A stretch of 64,000 nt of DNA. Source: Legionella impletisoli (GTDB taxonomy: Bacteria > Pseudomonadota > Gammaproteobacteria > Legionellales > Legionellaceae). The notes under the pieces were generated by a model that searched no databases, was not told where the DNA came from, and saw only the letters and a list, made by a program, of their open reading frames with translations. The stretch covers positions 372,001 through 436,000 of the forward strand of contig NZ_CAAAIA010000001.1 of assembly GCF_900639875.1 (NCBI RefSeq), written 5' to 3'. The position numbers and the translations under genes are program-made. This document shows, piece by piece, positions 27,743 through 37,438 of this stretch (position 1 is the first letter of the stretch; each line of letters begins with the position of its first letter).

Positions 27743-28366
27743 ATGAAGACTTTAACCAAAGAAAAACAGCGTAAAATCACCCCTAATGAAGCCATTGAAT
27801 TACTGCGCCGAGGAAACGAGCGTTTTTTGAACAACTTGCGACTTAACCGAAACCTTTTACAACAAGTGAATGAAACTGCAGAGGGACAATACCCATTTGC
27901 AACAATTTTAAACTGTATTGACTCGAGAACCCCCGCGGAATTAATTTTTGACCAAGGTCTTGGAGATATTTTTAGTGTTCGCATTGCGGGAAATATCATT
28001 AACGATGATATTTTGGGTAGCTTGGAGTTTTCCTGTAAATTGGCGGGTTCAAAGCTCATTATGGTATTAGGCCACACAAGCTGCGGTGCTATTAAGGGCG
28101 CGTGTGATAAAGCTGAGCTTGGGCACTTAACCACATTACTGAAAAAAATTGAACCAGCAATACATGAAAAAAAATTACAAGAATCATCCAACCCAGAATG
28201 TAATTTAGAATTTATTGACGACGTCGCTAAATTAAATGTTAAACACAGTATGAAAGAAATAAAAGAAAAGAGTCCTGTTTTAAAAGAGCTAATTGAACAG
28301 GGGCAAATCGGTCTCATTGGTGGCCTATATGATATCGCTACGGGTGAAGTGGATTTTTTTGAGTAA
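27743..28366 (+). CDS. beta-class carbonic anhydrase
   Basis: 207 residues. Interconverts CO2 and bicarbonate with a Zn ion. Ligands and active-site residues are present: Cys with the Asp-Arg dyad in NCIDSRTPAE, and the His and second Cys in LGHTSCGAIKGA. The sequence ends with the typical IGGLYDIATGEVDFF. No signal peptide, so cytosolic. It lies 197 bp after the giant gene and is followed by a terminator, so it is a single-gene unit. The long minus-strand frame across it is a shadow. Confidence 0.9.
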   Translation: MKTLTKEKQRKITPNEAIELLRRGNERFLNNLRLNRNLLQQVNETAEGQYPFATILNCIDSRTPAELIFDQGLGDIFSVRIAGNIINDDILGSLEFSCKLAGSKLIMVLGHTSCGAIKGACDKAELGHLTTLLKKIEPAIHEKKLQESSNPECNLEFIDDVAKLNVKHSMKEIKEKSPVLKELIEQGQIGLIGGLYDIATGEVDFFE

Positions 28367-28370
28367 TCTT

Positions 28371-28400
28371 TAGGGTCTATTGACCCTACTCTCTCTTTTA
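28371..28400 (+). terminator. intrinsic terminator of the carbonic anhydrase gene
   Basis: TAGGGTC-TATT-GACCCTA is a perfect seven-base stem, followed by a pyrimidine-rich CTCTCTCTTTTA tract, beginning five bases after the stop codon. Confidence 0.7.
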
Positions 28401-28512
28401 TCTGAAGTAGGGGATCAAATAGAACTTCTGAAAATACTAGAAGTCCTAAGCCATGCCTCGAGTCGATATCTTTTCTTATTTTCTCCATTTTAATGTTTTA
28501 AAGGACTAATGT

Positions 28513-28897
28513 TTAGTTGGTCTGTTGGAGATATGTTTTTATTAGAACTATCAGAATTGCCAGGTGTAAATAATCTGTATTGACTACTCTGTGTTTGAGG
28601 GTACTCATGGCAGAGGTATCCAAAGTCTGGGCTAAAGCGTTAGTATTTAAGATATTGCTCGAGGAAGGATCGTTTTTACTCCTAACGGCTAATTCTTCTT
28701 GCTCTAAACGTTGTTTCATCGAAACTTGATGATTCTAGAGAAGTTTGTTGGGATGGTTCATTTTCTATTAAGGAGGTATCGTCTCGCTCAGAGGTCAAAT
28801 CCCCAAAAAATGTCATTGCATTACTGCGCGCGTGATGTCTAACGCGATTGTGTCGGATTTCTGTTGGCTCTCTATTAAAGTGGATAGCGTTTGACAT
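28513..28897 (-). pseudogene. small gene split in two frames (possible frameshift)
   Basis: Two minus-strand frames overlap by 38 bp: 28682-28897 (MSNAIHFNREPTEIRHNR..., with GGGGGA before the ATG at 28897) and 28513-28719 (MKQRLEQEELAVRSKNDPSS...). Their compositions fit end to end: a polar Ser/Glu-rich N-terminus, a charged helix, then a hydrophobic helix near the C-terminus (LHLAILIVLI). One frameshift would give a single protein of about 125 residues. They could also be two overlapping small genes. No family recognised. Confidence 0.4.
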
Positions 28898-29005
28898 AGC
28901 ATTGTCCCCCATATTTAAAATAAGATCACTCGATGGGATTTACTGAGACACATGGTTCATAATGATTTAGTCATATTTTTTAGCGTAATTTTCTCTTATA
29001 TTTTT

Positions 29006-30304
29006 TCATAAGGCATGCCTTAGGCTTTTTTCCTTTTTCCTATGTCTACCTAATAGAGCAAGCAATACGATCGCACATAAAAAATCCAATATAATTAACC
29101 CTAGCCCTCGTTCATAAACATGTAAAGAATATCCTGCAAAATTTAAAATCGTTGCTATAACTGAATGCTTGTCGTCAATTAACCAAGCTATCAAGTTATT
29201 TTTAAGGGTTGATAAAATAATACTGAGTACAATCATGATTGCTGTCATGGTTGCCAATGAATTATTATCCGATAACTCCCGTAAAAAAGAGTAACTGAAT
29301 GCCGCCACACCTAATAAAATCCCTATAACCGCAATAAAGAAAATCAGTAATGGCTCATTTATCTCTGGTGAATAAATCATGACGATGTAAAACACCATTG
29401 CAATTGATGTTGCTAGTATCATACAAGAAATTTTGTGATTAATTTTATTGTATAAAGAAGAAAAGAAAATCACTCCAATTGCATAGAATATAAAAAACGA
29501 GGCGCCGACTAAGCTTGCGTGCTCAGCAGACTCCGAAAATCGTATCATGATAAAATGAATAGCCCACAAGCTAAAAAAAGAATACATCGGTATTTGTAAT
29601 AAACCAAAAGAAAGCATGACTAGCCAAATCTCTTTTTTGCCTAACTGATGCATGACGTTCGATAAAATAAGAGATATTTTTTCCTTTTTTTCCATCTCCC
29701 TAGCATTATCTTTCGGGAAATTACGAATAATCAAAAACATCAGCACCGCTAATAGAAGGGCAATAAATCCGGCCAAAACCACCAAGTGGCGCCAATTTAC
29801 ATTTTGTATCCATACCGATAAGAGGCCCTCGCCTAAAAAGGCCCCTAGACTACCAACGGCAATGGTTATACCCGTTAGCATTTGAAAATATTCTTTTTTA
29901 AACCAACTATTGATTAATTTTACTGACGCAATTATTCCAATTGGCGCCCCCACCCCCATGAGCGATCGTGAAAATTCAAGCTGGCTTAAGTCAGGTGATG
30001 ATGCAAAAACAAAACAACCAGCGGCCATAAATAATGCACCTAAGGTGAGCATTATTCTTGCCCCAATACGATCAATTAGAAAACCGCCCAAAAGCTGCAT
30101 CACGATAAAGGTATAAAAGAAAGCATTACTAATATCTGAGAGTTGCATCATATTTAAATGAAACAATACAACCAGCTTAGGAGACAAACCGCTTATTGAA
30201 AGTCGCAAAAAATACTGATGAATAAAAAATAACATGGCTAGAAACCAAATACTCCAAGGTAAAGCGAGTATCAATCCTTTTCTTATAGCCAACCATCGAA
30301 ACAT
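29006..30304 (-). CDS. MFS transporter
   Basis: 432 residues from ATG 30304, preceded by AAAAGG; the TTG six codons earlier is less likely. Twelve membrane helices are expected. The loop 2-3 signature of the major facilitator family is visible as GGFLIDRIGARIML, and helix 4-5 has RSLMGVGAPIGIIASVKL. A Lys/Glu-rich loop of about 20 residues (NAREMEKKEK) separates the two six-helix halves. The substrate is not apparent; Legionella has many MFS importers for amino acids and nucleosides. It is a single gene between the split small gene and a 415-bp gap. Confidence 0.85.
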   Translation of the reverse strand: MFRWLAIRKGLILALPWSIWFLAMLFFIHQYFLRLSISGLSPKLVVLFHLNMMQLSDISNAFFYTFIVMQLLGGFLIDRIGARIMLTLGALFMAAGCFVFASSPDLSQLEFSRSLMGVGAPIGIIASVKLINSWFKKEYFQMLTGITIAVGSLGAFLGEGLLSVWIQNVNWRHLVVLAGFIALLLAVLMFLIIRNFPKDNAREMEKKEKISLILSNVMHQLGKKEIWLVMLSFGLLQIPMYSFFSLWAIHFIMIRFSESAEHASLVGASFFIFYAIGVIFFSSLYNKINHKISCMILATSIAMVFYIVMIYSPEINEPLLIFFIAVIGILLGVAAFSYSFLRELSDNNSLATMTAIMIVLSIILSTLKNNLIAWLIDDKHSVIATILNFAGYSLHVYERGLGLIILDFLCAIVLLALLGRHRKKEKSLRHAL

Positions 30305-30718
30305 TTGAATTGCCTTTTGCAATAAGATTTAAGTATCTTAAAACAATTCTCAAACATAATAAAATCTCACATCCACCTAGAGGATTAATACACTATTTAG
30401 CAGCTTACCCTTGCACGATCGGTTATGTTTACCACCTTCATTCAAACCATGATCCATACAAAAAGAACTCAAAACAGGACAAACGCATTTAATTTTTGAA
30501 CATTACACGCTTTTTTTGCCTACTTCCCCTTGTTATGCAGGGTATCCAGTCGATCTTGAGTGAAGTTCAGAGCTGGATTCGCCCACAAAGACCATAACGC
30601 GGATTGGTTTTTATTTAATGCTATTAGATGCGTTTACCCTAAAACCAATAGGTAAATAATTGAAAAAACTATTCAATTAATATACAATTGTGCTTTTATT
30701 ACTCTGCGTAGTATATTT
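30305..30718. other. 414-bp intergenic region with a decayed coding remnant
   Basis: This holds the divergent promoters of the MFS and SET genes. On the minus strand about 30520-30635 a 37-codon open stretch (ending NFTQDRLDTLHNKGK) has protein-like composition but no start, so it may be a remnant. AT-rich bases before 30719 include TAGTAT, but too close to the ATG to assign. Confidence 0.3.
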
Positions 30719-32173
30719 ATGGGTAAATTAACAGCTTCTACAAAACCAGACAGTACTCGATTTTTTAAACACAAAAATGCTAAAAAAGCAAAGTCAATAC
30801 GCCACTTTAAAAACAATATACATCTCTTAGCCAACCTCGGCATCAAAAATATGACGGATAATAACTATATTTCCTCTCCTATTGATAAACCTGATTTATT
30901 TTCTGTAAGAATCGTTCATCTTTTAAAAAAACATGCTGGACAGGGTTTATTTGCGGAAAAGGAAATCTCCGCTAACACATGGATAGGAGAATATACTGGT
31001 CAAGTATTTACACACCAGGAATTTGATCGGTATTTAGAAACCACCCCTGACGCTGACAGAAGTTATGCTATGATGATAGCTGATAAAATTATTGACGCTC
31101 GCATTAAGGGTAATTTTACTCGTTATATTAATTTTTCAGATAATCATGCAAATGTAGAATTCGTAAGTACTCAACTTGATAACCAAGAACGAGTTATATT
31201 AGTAGCAACAAGAAGAATAGCGCCTGGTGAGCAGCTATTAGTAGATTATAATACCTACGATGAGCGTGCCTCGAAATATTTTTATTTTTTAAATGCTCAG
31301 GATACCTGGCTTTCGACATTAGAATTTTATGAGGCCCACAGAAACCAGTACGAAAAACAAACCAGCCCTGAAGCCATTGATGCTATCGAATTAAGCCCAG
31401 GACAAAGTTATTATTCCACTCCCATCGGAAAACGAGTTCTTTGCAATGAGCCACTAACCTCAATTGGCCAAGTCTTCGCAGATGAAGTCAACCTTCCTTA
31501 TATAAGATTAATGGATGATGTAATGATTGATGCCCTAGAGGCAGATTTATTCACACCTTTGATGGTTGCCTGTTTATTAGGTCAAGTCAACAATGTGGAC
31601 TGGCTTATTCTGCATGGTGGGGAGGTTAACCAACAACAGAATCATTCAGGCAATTGCCCCTTATTTTTTGCGTTAAAAGGCTACAAAGAACACGCATATC
31701 AAAAAATGCTTTATGTTGATATCATAAAAATTCTAATCGCCAATCAAGCCAAGGTTACGGTTCATGATCGCCAAGATAGGACATTTATTCATAAGGCATG
31801 CTCAATTTTAAACACCGATGATTTCGAAGAAGTCATGCATTGGCTATCTCAAACGTTAGGTACATCCTATAAAGAATTATTTACCTATCTTAACCAAGAT
31901 AATGAAGACATTTTAATCCATTGCCTTAATACTAGAGATTTTGCAAAAGTTTCCGTTCTGCTGGTCACTTATCCCCAATATTTCGAAGAAAATTTTTATC
32001 AAGGTGAATCCCAAGAAATGAATCAAGAGGCATTTAGAAAAGCGATTAATTCTTTTTCTGAAGATGAAAAAAATGAAGTTGTAAAAATTTTAACTTGCAA
32101 TTGCATCGAAGTAACGCTTGAATTTCTTGCCGAATTTAATTTAATGACGTCAACTCATCAATATAGAAGATAA
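30719..32173 (+). CDS. SET-domain protein with ankyrin repeats, RomA/LegAS4-like
   Basis: 484 residues. After a basic N-terminus (about 1-45; KHKNAKKAKSIRHFK could act as a nuclear signal), a SET domain spans about 60-190: GQGLFAEKEI, WIGEYTGQVF, the cofactor/substrate motif RYINFSDNHANVEF, and the C-terminal GEQLLVDYNTYD with the catalytic-type Tyr. Residues about 270-370 carry two to three ankyrin repeats (TPLMVACLLGQVNNVDWLI, CPLFFALKGY). The same domain order occurs in the L. pneumophila effectors RomA/LegAS4, which methylate host histone H3. That role is inferred for this protein. No signal peptide. Convergent with rhlE. Confidence 0.85.
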   Translation: MGKLTASTKPDSTRFFKHKNAKKAKSIRHFKNNIHLLANLGIKNMTDNNYISSPIDKPDLFSVRIVHLLKKHAGQGLFAEKEISANTWIGEYTGQVFTHQEFDRYLETTPDADRSYAMMIADKIIDARIKGNFTRYINFSDNHANVEFVSTQLDNQERVILVATRRIAPGEQLLVDYNTYDERASKYFYFLNAQDTWLSTLEFYEAHRNQYEKQTSPEAIDAIELSPGQSYYSTPIGKRVLCNEPLTSIGQVFADEVNLPYIRLMDDVMIDALEADLFTPLMVACLLGQVNNVDWLILHGGEVNQQQNHSGNCPLFFALKGYKEHAYQKMLYVDIIKILIANQAKVTVHDRQDRTFIHKACSILNTDDFEEVMHWLSQTLGTSYKELFTYLNQDNEDILIHCLNTRDFAKVSVLLVTYPQYFEENFYQGESQEMNQEAFRKAINSFSEDEKNEVVKILTCNCIEVTLEFLAEFNLMTSTHQYRR

Positions 32174-32266
32174 AAAAATACGACCTGGACGCAGGAAGCC
32201 TCCCGGTCGTGATCATGACGGGTTCTTTTAACGACAAGGGAAGACTTTCAGAAATCTTTCTCTTCG

Positions 32267-33520
32267 TTAATTCTTAAAGTTGCGCTTACCAAAGGATTTT
32301 AGGTTAGGTTTTCTAGCTCCGGGACTTACTTTATTAGCGGAAAAATTTTTCTTAGGTTGAGAAGAGTGAGTTCTGTTTGGTAAATTGTGATTAGGTTCAA
32401 AATCTTCGATTTCAATTCGCTCTAATTTGCGCTTTATTAATTTTTCTATCGCCATTAACTGCCCGATTTCATCGGCGCTCACTAAGGATATAGCGCGTCC
32501 TGACGCACCGGCACGCCCTGTTCTTCCAATGCGATGAACGTAATCTTCAGCCACTTGAGGTAAATCATAGTTAACCACACAGGGTAATTGATCAATGTCG
32601 ATACCTCGAGCAGCAATGTCTGTAGCGACCAGAATATGCAGTTCCCCCGACTTGAAATCCGCCAATGCCTTAGTACGTTGAGATTGTGATTTATTGCCAT
32701 GTATAGCTGCGGCATAAATATGTGCTTCAGCGAGTTGTTTCACAAGCTTATTTGCCCCATGCTTGGTACGCGAAAATACGAGCGTTTGTCCCCACTTGTT
32801 TTTATGAATTAAATGACTGAGAAGTGCTGATTTACGGCCTTTGTCGACGGGATGGATAATTTGTTTAATTGCAGCGACCGTCGTGTTACGAGGCGTTACT
32901 TCAATTTCTAGCGGATGATTTAAAATTCCTTTCACTAAAATGCGAATTTCCTCTGAAAACGTAGCTGAAAACATTAGATTTTGTCTGTTTTTGGGTAATA
33001 ATTTGATAATTCGTTTAATATCATGAATAAAACCCATATCGAGCATGCGATCGGCTTCATCCAAAACCAAAGTATCTACTTCCTCCAGATTTACCGCACG
33101 TTGCTGATGTAAGTCTAATAAGCGGCCTGGGGTCGCCACTAGGATTTCCACACCACTTCTTAATTTCATCATTTGCGGATTAATTTTCACTCCACCAAAT
33201 ACAACTGCAGAGCGAAAATTTAAATAATGTCCATATTGTAAAATACTCTCGTGAACTTGTGCAGCCAACTCTCGAGTAGGTATTACTATTAAAATTCGAG
33301 CCCGATTACTTGTGGCGCGTGGTTTATCAACGAGTTTTTGTAAAATGGGTAAAACAAAGCTTGCTGTTTTCCCAGTGCCTGTCTGCGCTGAAGCCAGAAC
33401 ATCCTTTCCTCTTAAAATGGCGGGAATAGCTTGGAATTGTATCGGGGATGGATCTTGGTAGCCTAATTCACTAATGGATTGTAGCAACGGATCAATCAAG
33501 CCTAACGCTTTAAAACTCAT
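32267..33520 (-). CDS. rhlE: DEAD-box RNA helicase, RhlE-like
   Basis: 417 residues, ATP-dependent RNA helicase. All core motifs are present: Q motif ([10 protein letters not shown]), [28 protein letters not shown] ([10 protein letters not shown]), SAT, and [11 protein letters not shown] basic C-terminal tail (about 370-417; [23 protein letters not shown]) binds RNA non-specifically, as in RhlE. The start at 33520 has AAGGAA upstream. A likely role is ribosome assembly or RNA turnover in the cold. A single gene, convergent with the SET gene 93 bp away. Confidence 0.9.
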   Translation of the reverse strand: MSFKALGLIDPLLQSISELGYQDPSPIQFQAIPAILRGKDVLASAQTGTGKTASFVLPILQKLVDKPRATSNRARILIVIPTRELAAQVHESILQYGHYLNFRSAVVFGGVKINPQMMKLRSGVEILVATPGRLLDLHQQRAVNLEEVDTLVLDEADRMLDMGFIHDIKRIIKLLPKNRQNLMFSATFSEEIRILVKGILNHPLEIEVTPRNTTVAAIKQIIHPVDKGRKSALLSHLIHKNKWGQTLVFSRTKHGANKLVKQLAEAHIYAAAIHGNKSQSQRTKALADFKSGELHILVATDIAARGIDIDQLPCVVNYDLPQVAEDYVHRIGRTGRAGASGRAISLVSADEIGQLMAIEKLIKRKLERIEIEDFEPNHNLPNRTHSSQPKKNFSANKVSPGARKPNLKSFGKRNFKN

Positions 33521-33875
33521 ATTGTTTCCTTGAAATATAGTGCACTCACACTGAAATATTTAGTCTTGCTCAATTCAATGTGATTATTTTTGAACCAATA
33601 GTATCATGGATGTAGAGCAATAAGCCAACAATAAGGTTAGGGGGAGCAACAAATACATAAAACATCTTGAATAATATACCAGGTTAATACCCTTGGTCGG
33701 TCAAACGTCAGTGTTGTTTTAGTGGCCACTTAACGACAGAAAAAAACTTGTTTAATGTTTATTATTATTGAACAATATTATGAAACGAAACAACACGGGA
33801 AGTTTTTTTTATTTTTAGATTATCGTTCTTAATTTAAACTTTAATTAAACCTCAAGAAAACAGCCAAGGATGATA
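33521..33875. other. 355-bp divergent intergenic region
   Basis: Between rhlE and the metal ATPase gene. AT-rich, and must hold two promoters. I looked for a CueR-type dyad and found none. Nothing else recognised. Confidence 0.4.
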
Positions 33876-35861
33876 ATGAAAGCAAAGCAGCATAAAAATC
33901 AAAAAAATCACACTAGTCACCATCAACACATGGTGTCCGATTTTCGCAAACGCTTCTGGGTATCGACTTTTCTCACAGTTCCCATTCTTTTTCTGTCACC
34001 AATGATTCAAACTGTTCTAGGCATTAGAGAATACTTCACCTTTACTGGTGATCTTTATTTTTTATTTGGTTTGTCTTCCTTTATTTTCTTTTATGGTGGT
34101 TGGCCTTTCCTAAAAGGCATTTACAAAGAAATTCGTCATTCTAATCCTGGCATGATGACATTAATTGCCACCGCTATTACAGTTGCTTACCTTTATAGCA
34201 GCGCTGTGACCTTTGGCGTAGCCGGCAAAATATTCTTTTGGGAATTAGCAACCTTAATTGACATCATGCTTTTAGGCCATTGGATTGAAATGCGTTCTAT
34301 TTTAGGGGCAAGCCGCGCTCTGGAAGAGCTGGTAAAACTTATGCCCTCAGAAGCACATAAAATCATGCCGGATGGTGCGGTAAAAGATATACCTATTGAT
34401 CAACTTGAAAAAGGCGATATGGTTTTAATTAAACCCGGTGAAAAAATTCCAGCAGATGGCGAAGTGGTTCAAGGTGAAACCAGTGTCAATGAATCCATGT
34501 TAACCGGTGAGTCAAAGCCTGTATCTAAATCCAAAGGCGCTGAAATTATTGGTGGCTCCATCAACGGAGAAGGCTCTATTCAAGTGGAAGTGAAAAAAAC
34601 AGGGAGCGATTCATTTTTATCACAAGTCATTGAGCTGGTACGTGAAGCACAAGAAAGCAAATCAAAATCTCAAGACCTTGCAAATCGCGCAGCTTTTTGG
34701 TTAACGATCATTGCATTGTCAGGTGGGGCCATTACCTTAATGATTTGGCTGCTATTCACCGCTCAAGATTTTGCCTTTGCATTAGAGCGAACCGTTACGG
34801 TGATGGTCATCACCTGCCCTCACGCTTTAGGGTTGGCCGTTCCTTTAGTGGTTGCGGTTTCCACATCTATTGCTGCAAGTAATGGTCTTTTAATTCGAAA
34901 TCGCGCCGCATTTGAGCGAGCTCGAAAAATAAATGCCATTGTATTTGATAAAACAGGCACCTTAACAAAAGGTGAATTTGGAGTAACGGATGTTTTAGTT
35001 TTTAATAAGCAATATTCAAACGATGATCTTCTTCATTATGCTGCGGCAGTGGAGTCCCATTCTGAGCACCCTATTGCAAAGGGCATCGTGAAATCTGCCA
35101 AAGAACAATGGGGTATAGCGGAGTTTAAGTCTCTTCCTGGTAAAGGAGCTCAAGGAACTGTAAAGGAAAAACGAGTTAAAACCGTAAGCCCAGGTTATCT
35201 AAAAGAAAAAGAAATTAAAATAACTGACAAACAGATTGAAAAACTGAGCGCACAAGGAAAAACCGTGATTTATGTGCTTATTGACGACCAGTTAGCCGGA
35301 GCCATTGCTTTAGCGGATATCATTCGTCCTGAATCTAAAGAAGCCATTAGTCAGCTCAAAGAAATGGGTATAAAGTGCCTGATGCTCACTGGTGATAACA
35401 GGCAGGTAGCTAAATGGGTGGCGAAAGAAATTGGGCTCGATGACTATTTTGCTGAAGTCTTACCACAGGATAAAGTTAAAAAAATAAAAGAAGTACAACG
35501 GAAGGGGTTACTTGTAGCCATGACGGGAGATGGCGTCAATGATGCACCGGCATTGGCACAGGCTGATGTTGGTATAGCCATTGGTGCAGGAACCGATGTG
35601 GCTATTGAGTCAGCAGATATTGTTCTTGTGAAATCCAGCCCCAAGGATGCCCTGGCCATATTAATTTTAGCACGTGCAACCACCAATAAAATGATCCAAA
35701 ATCTCATTTGGGCCACTGGATATAATGCTTTTGCGATTCCTATTGCCGCCGGTGCACTCTATACCTATGGCATTTTGTTATCCCCCGCAATTGCAGCGAT
35801 TCTTATGTCTTTAAGTACAGTGATTGTTGCCATCAATGCAACATTACTGCGAATAAAATAG
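33876..35861 (+). CDS. copB: CopB-type heavy-metal P1B ATPase
   Basis: 661 residues from ATG 33876, which has AAGGA five bases upstream; the ATG at 33870 overlaps that site. Class IB P-type ATPase: membrane motif CPHALGLAVPL (the CPH type, linked with Cu2+/Ag+ export as in CopB), phosphorylation site DKTGTLTKGEFG, SEHP locus, TGES loop, GDGVNDAPALAQADVGIAIG hinge. The N-terminus is His-rich (KQHKNQKNHTSHHQH) instead of carrying a CxxC metal-binding domain, also CopB-like. Inner membrane. Metal identity is inferred. The permease gene follows 153 bp downstream. Confidence 0.88.
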   Translation: MKAKQHKNQKNHTSHHQHMVSDFRKRFWVSTFLTVPILFLSPMIQTVLGIREYFTFTGDLYFLFGLSSFIFFYGGWPFLKGIYKEIRHSNPGMMTLIATAITVAYLYSSAVTFGVAGKIFFWELATLIDIMLLGHWIEMRSILGASRALEELVKLMPSEAHKIMPDGAVKDIPIDQLEKGDMVLIKPGEKIPADGEVVQGETSVNESMLTGESKPVSKSKGAEIIGGSINGEGSIQVEVKKTGSDSFLSQVIELVREAQESKSKSQDLANRAAFWLTIIALSGGAITLMIWLLFTAQDFAFALERTVTVMVITCPHALGLAVPLVVAVSTSIAASNGLLIRNRAAFERARKINAIVFDKTGTLTKGEFGVTDVLVFNKQYSNDDLLHYAAAVESHSEHPIAKGIVKSAKEQWGIAEFKSLPGKGAQGTVKEKRVKTVSPGYLKEKEIKITDKQIEKLSAQGKTVIYVLIDDQLAGAIALADIIRPESKEAISQLKEMGIKCLMLTGDNRQVAKWVAKEIGLDDYFAEVLPQDKVKKIKEVQRKGLLVAMTGDGVNDAPALAQADVGIAIGAGTDVAIESADIVLVKSSPKDALAILILARATTNKMIQNLIWATGYNAFAIPIAAGALYTYGILLSPAIAAILMSLSTVIVAINATLLRIK

Positions 35862-35865
35862 AAGG

Positions 35866-35988
35866 TTAAGCATATTTACGGATAATCATTGGAATAGGTT
35901 AAGTTATGGGCAATCCATCTTGCTCGGTTCAGCCACAGCAGCACTTGCTTATCTTGTAGGTCGGTTTCTACATTATTATTTAACTTAA
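35866..35988 (+). pseudogene. remnant of a membrane protein (possibly VIT/CCC1-type C-terminus)
   Basis: Between the ATPase and permease genes the plus frame reads RLSYGQSILLGSATAAL, then AYLVGRFLHYYLT and a stop at 35986. There is no start codon and nothing upstream. The charged segment followed by a Gly/Ala-rich final helix resembles the last helix of VIT/CCC1 metal transporters. It is probably what is left of a third metal-related gene in this cluster. Low certainty. Confidence 0.3.
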
Positions 35989-36014
35989 TTAGATTCATAG
36001 AAAAGGATTATCTA

Positions 36015-37220
36015 ATGAACCAGTTTTTTACTCTCTGGGCGAAGTCTGCTCAAACCAGCTTTGGCTTATTCTGGATGGCTTTTTGGGCGTTTGCATTTGG
36101 ATACCTCATCAGTAGCATGATTCAGGTACTTGTTACCCGAAAGCGTATGCAGCAAGCAATGGGTAAAACAGGCGTAAAAAGTGTAGCGCTTGGTACGTTT
36201 TTTGGATTTATATCCAGCTCATGTTCCTTTGCAGCACTAGCTACGACTCGCGCTATTTTTTCTAAAGGGGCGGGATTAATTCCTTCTTTGGCTTTTTTGC
36301 TGGCATCTACCAATTTAGTAATTGAACTGGGTATTGTCATTGCAGTTTTTTTAAGCTGGCAATTTGTAGTTGGAGAGTATCTTGGAGGGATACTACTTAT
36401 ACTGTTTATGTGGGTATTAGTAAAATTGACCTTGTCGAAGCGTTTAGAAAAAAAAGCGCGTGAACACGTGCAATCACTAAAAGAGGGAGAAATAGAAGAA
36501 CCACCTCAAAATTGGCGTGAATTAATTGTCAACAAGGAAGGTTGGTATCGGGTTTCGAAACAGTATCTTATGGAATGGAAAATGGTCTGGAAAGATATCA
36601 CCATAGGATTTACTGTGGCAGGTATTATTGCAGCTTTCGTTCCAAAAGCATTTTTTGAAACTCTATTTGTTGGCTCATCTACAGATAACCCTGCATTTTG
36701 GCAAATCTTGTTACAAACACTCGTTGGCCCTGTCGCTGCATTTTTTACTTTTATTGGTTCTATGGGAAACATACCCTTGGCCGCAGTATTATTCAGTAAC
36801 GGCGTGAGCTTTGCAGGTATTATGGCATTCATTTTTAGTGATCTGATCGTCTTTCCAGTATTGCGGATTCAAACCAAATATTATGGGTTGAAGATGGCTA
36901 TGTACATTCTAGCTATTTTTCTAGTTGTACTGGTGATTTCATCTTTAGTTTTGCATTACGGTTTTGCCTTGTTTGACTTATTACCTCAAGGCAGCCAAGC
37001 CAAGCAAATCATCGATCGAACATTTTTTGCCATTGATTACACTTTATTTCTCAATATGCTTTTTATTTTAATGTCTATTTTATTTCTAGTTTGGCATTTG
37101 GCTTATAAAAAGGTGCAATTCCGTAGCGATGGCTGGATAGAAAAAAGCTTATTTATAGTAGCAATAATGGCAATCTTATGGCTGGTAGTAGGTTTATTTT
37201 TTTATTTATTTCTTATATAA
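36015..37220 (+). CDS. permease of the ArsP/UPF0718 type
   Basis: 401 residues, about ten membrane helices in two halves. The family hallmark is near the start of the first half: GFISSSCSFAALATTRAIF followed by GAGLIPSLAFLLAST; the second half has the related FTFIGSMGNIPLAAVLFSNG. A charged cytosolic loop (about 136-180) separates the halves. Known relatives move arsenicals or are uncharacterised. Its position after a CopB ATPase suggests a metal or metalloid resistance role, which is inference. Confidence 0.8.
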   Translation: MNQFFTLWAKSAQTSFGLFWMAFWAFAFGYLISSMIQVLVTRKRMQQAMGKTGVKSVALGTFFGFISSSCSFAALATTRAIFSKGAGLIPSLAFLLASTNLVIELGIVIAVFLSWQFVVGEYLGGILLILFMWVLVKLTLSKRLEKKAREHVQSLKEGEIEEPPQNWRELIVNKEGWYRVSKQYLMEWKMVWKDITIGFTVAGIIAAFVPKAFFETLFVGSSTDNPAFWQILLQTLVGPVAAFFTFIGSMGNIPLAAVLFSNGVSFAGIMAFIFSDLIVFPVLRIQTKYYGLKMAMYILAIFLVVLVISSLVLHYGFALFDLLPQGSQAKQIIDRTFFAIDYTLFLNMLFILMSILFLVWHLAYKKVQFRSDGWIEKSLFIVAIMAILWLVVGLFFYLFLI

Positions 37221-37438
37221 AAAAATAAGAACACGTTTTAATCTCAGGGGGGCTTGTCCTATTAAGCGTTTTTTTCGTAGGCTTTGGTATACGCATAGGC
37301 CAGGGGTCAAACATTACTTGTAGTTGGGGTGTCTGGAATACTGAAAAAATAACTATCAACATAACCTCTTTGCCTGTAACAGAAAGCTACAGGCCATAGA
37401 AAATTGATTTACCAATCATTTTGTCTACGAAATTTGAT

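Noticed and set aside
27712..28488. 258-codon open frame on the minus strand over the carbonic anhydrase gene
   Set aside because: It is a mirror of a well-conserved gene on the plus strand; its sequence is Ser/Phe/Lys-rich without any family pattern.
30676..30684. ATTAATATA upstream of the SET gene as a PmrA box
   Set aside because: It matches seven of nine consensus bases and is 24 bases from TAGTAT, but that -10 would put the transcript start after the ATG, and such AT-rich words are frequent here.
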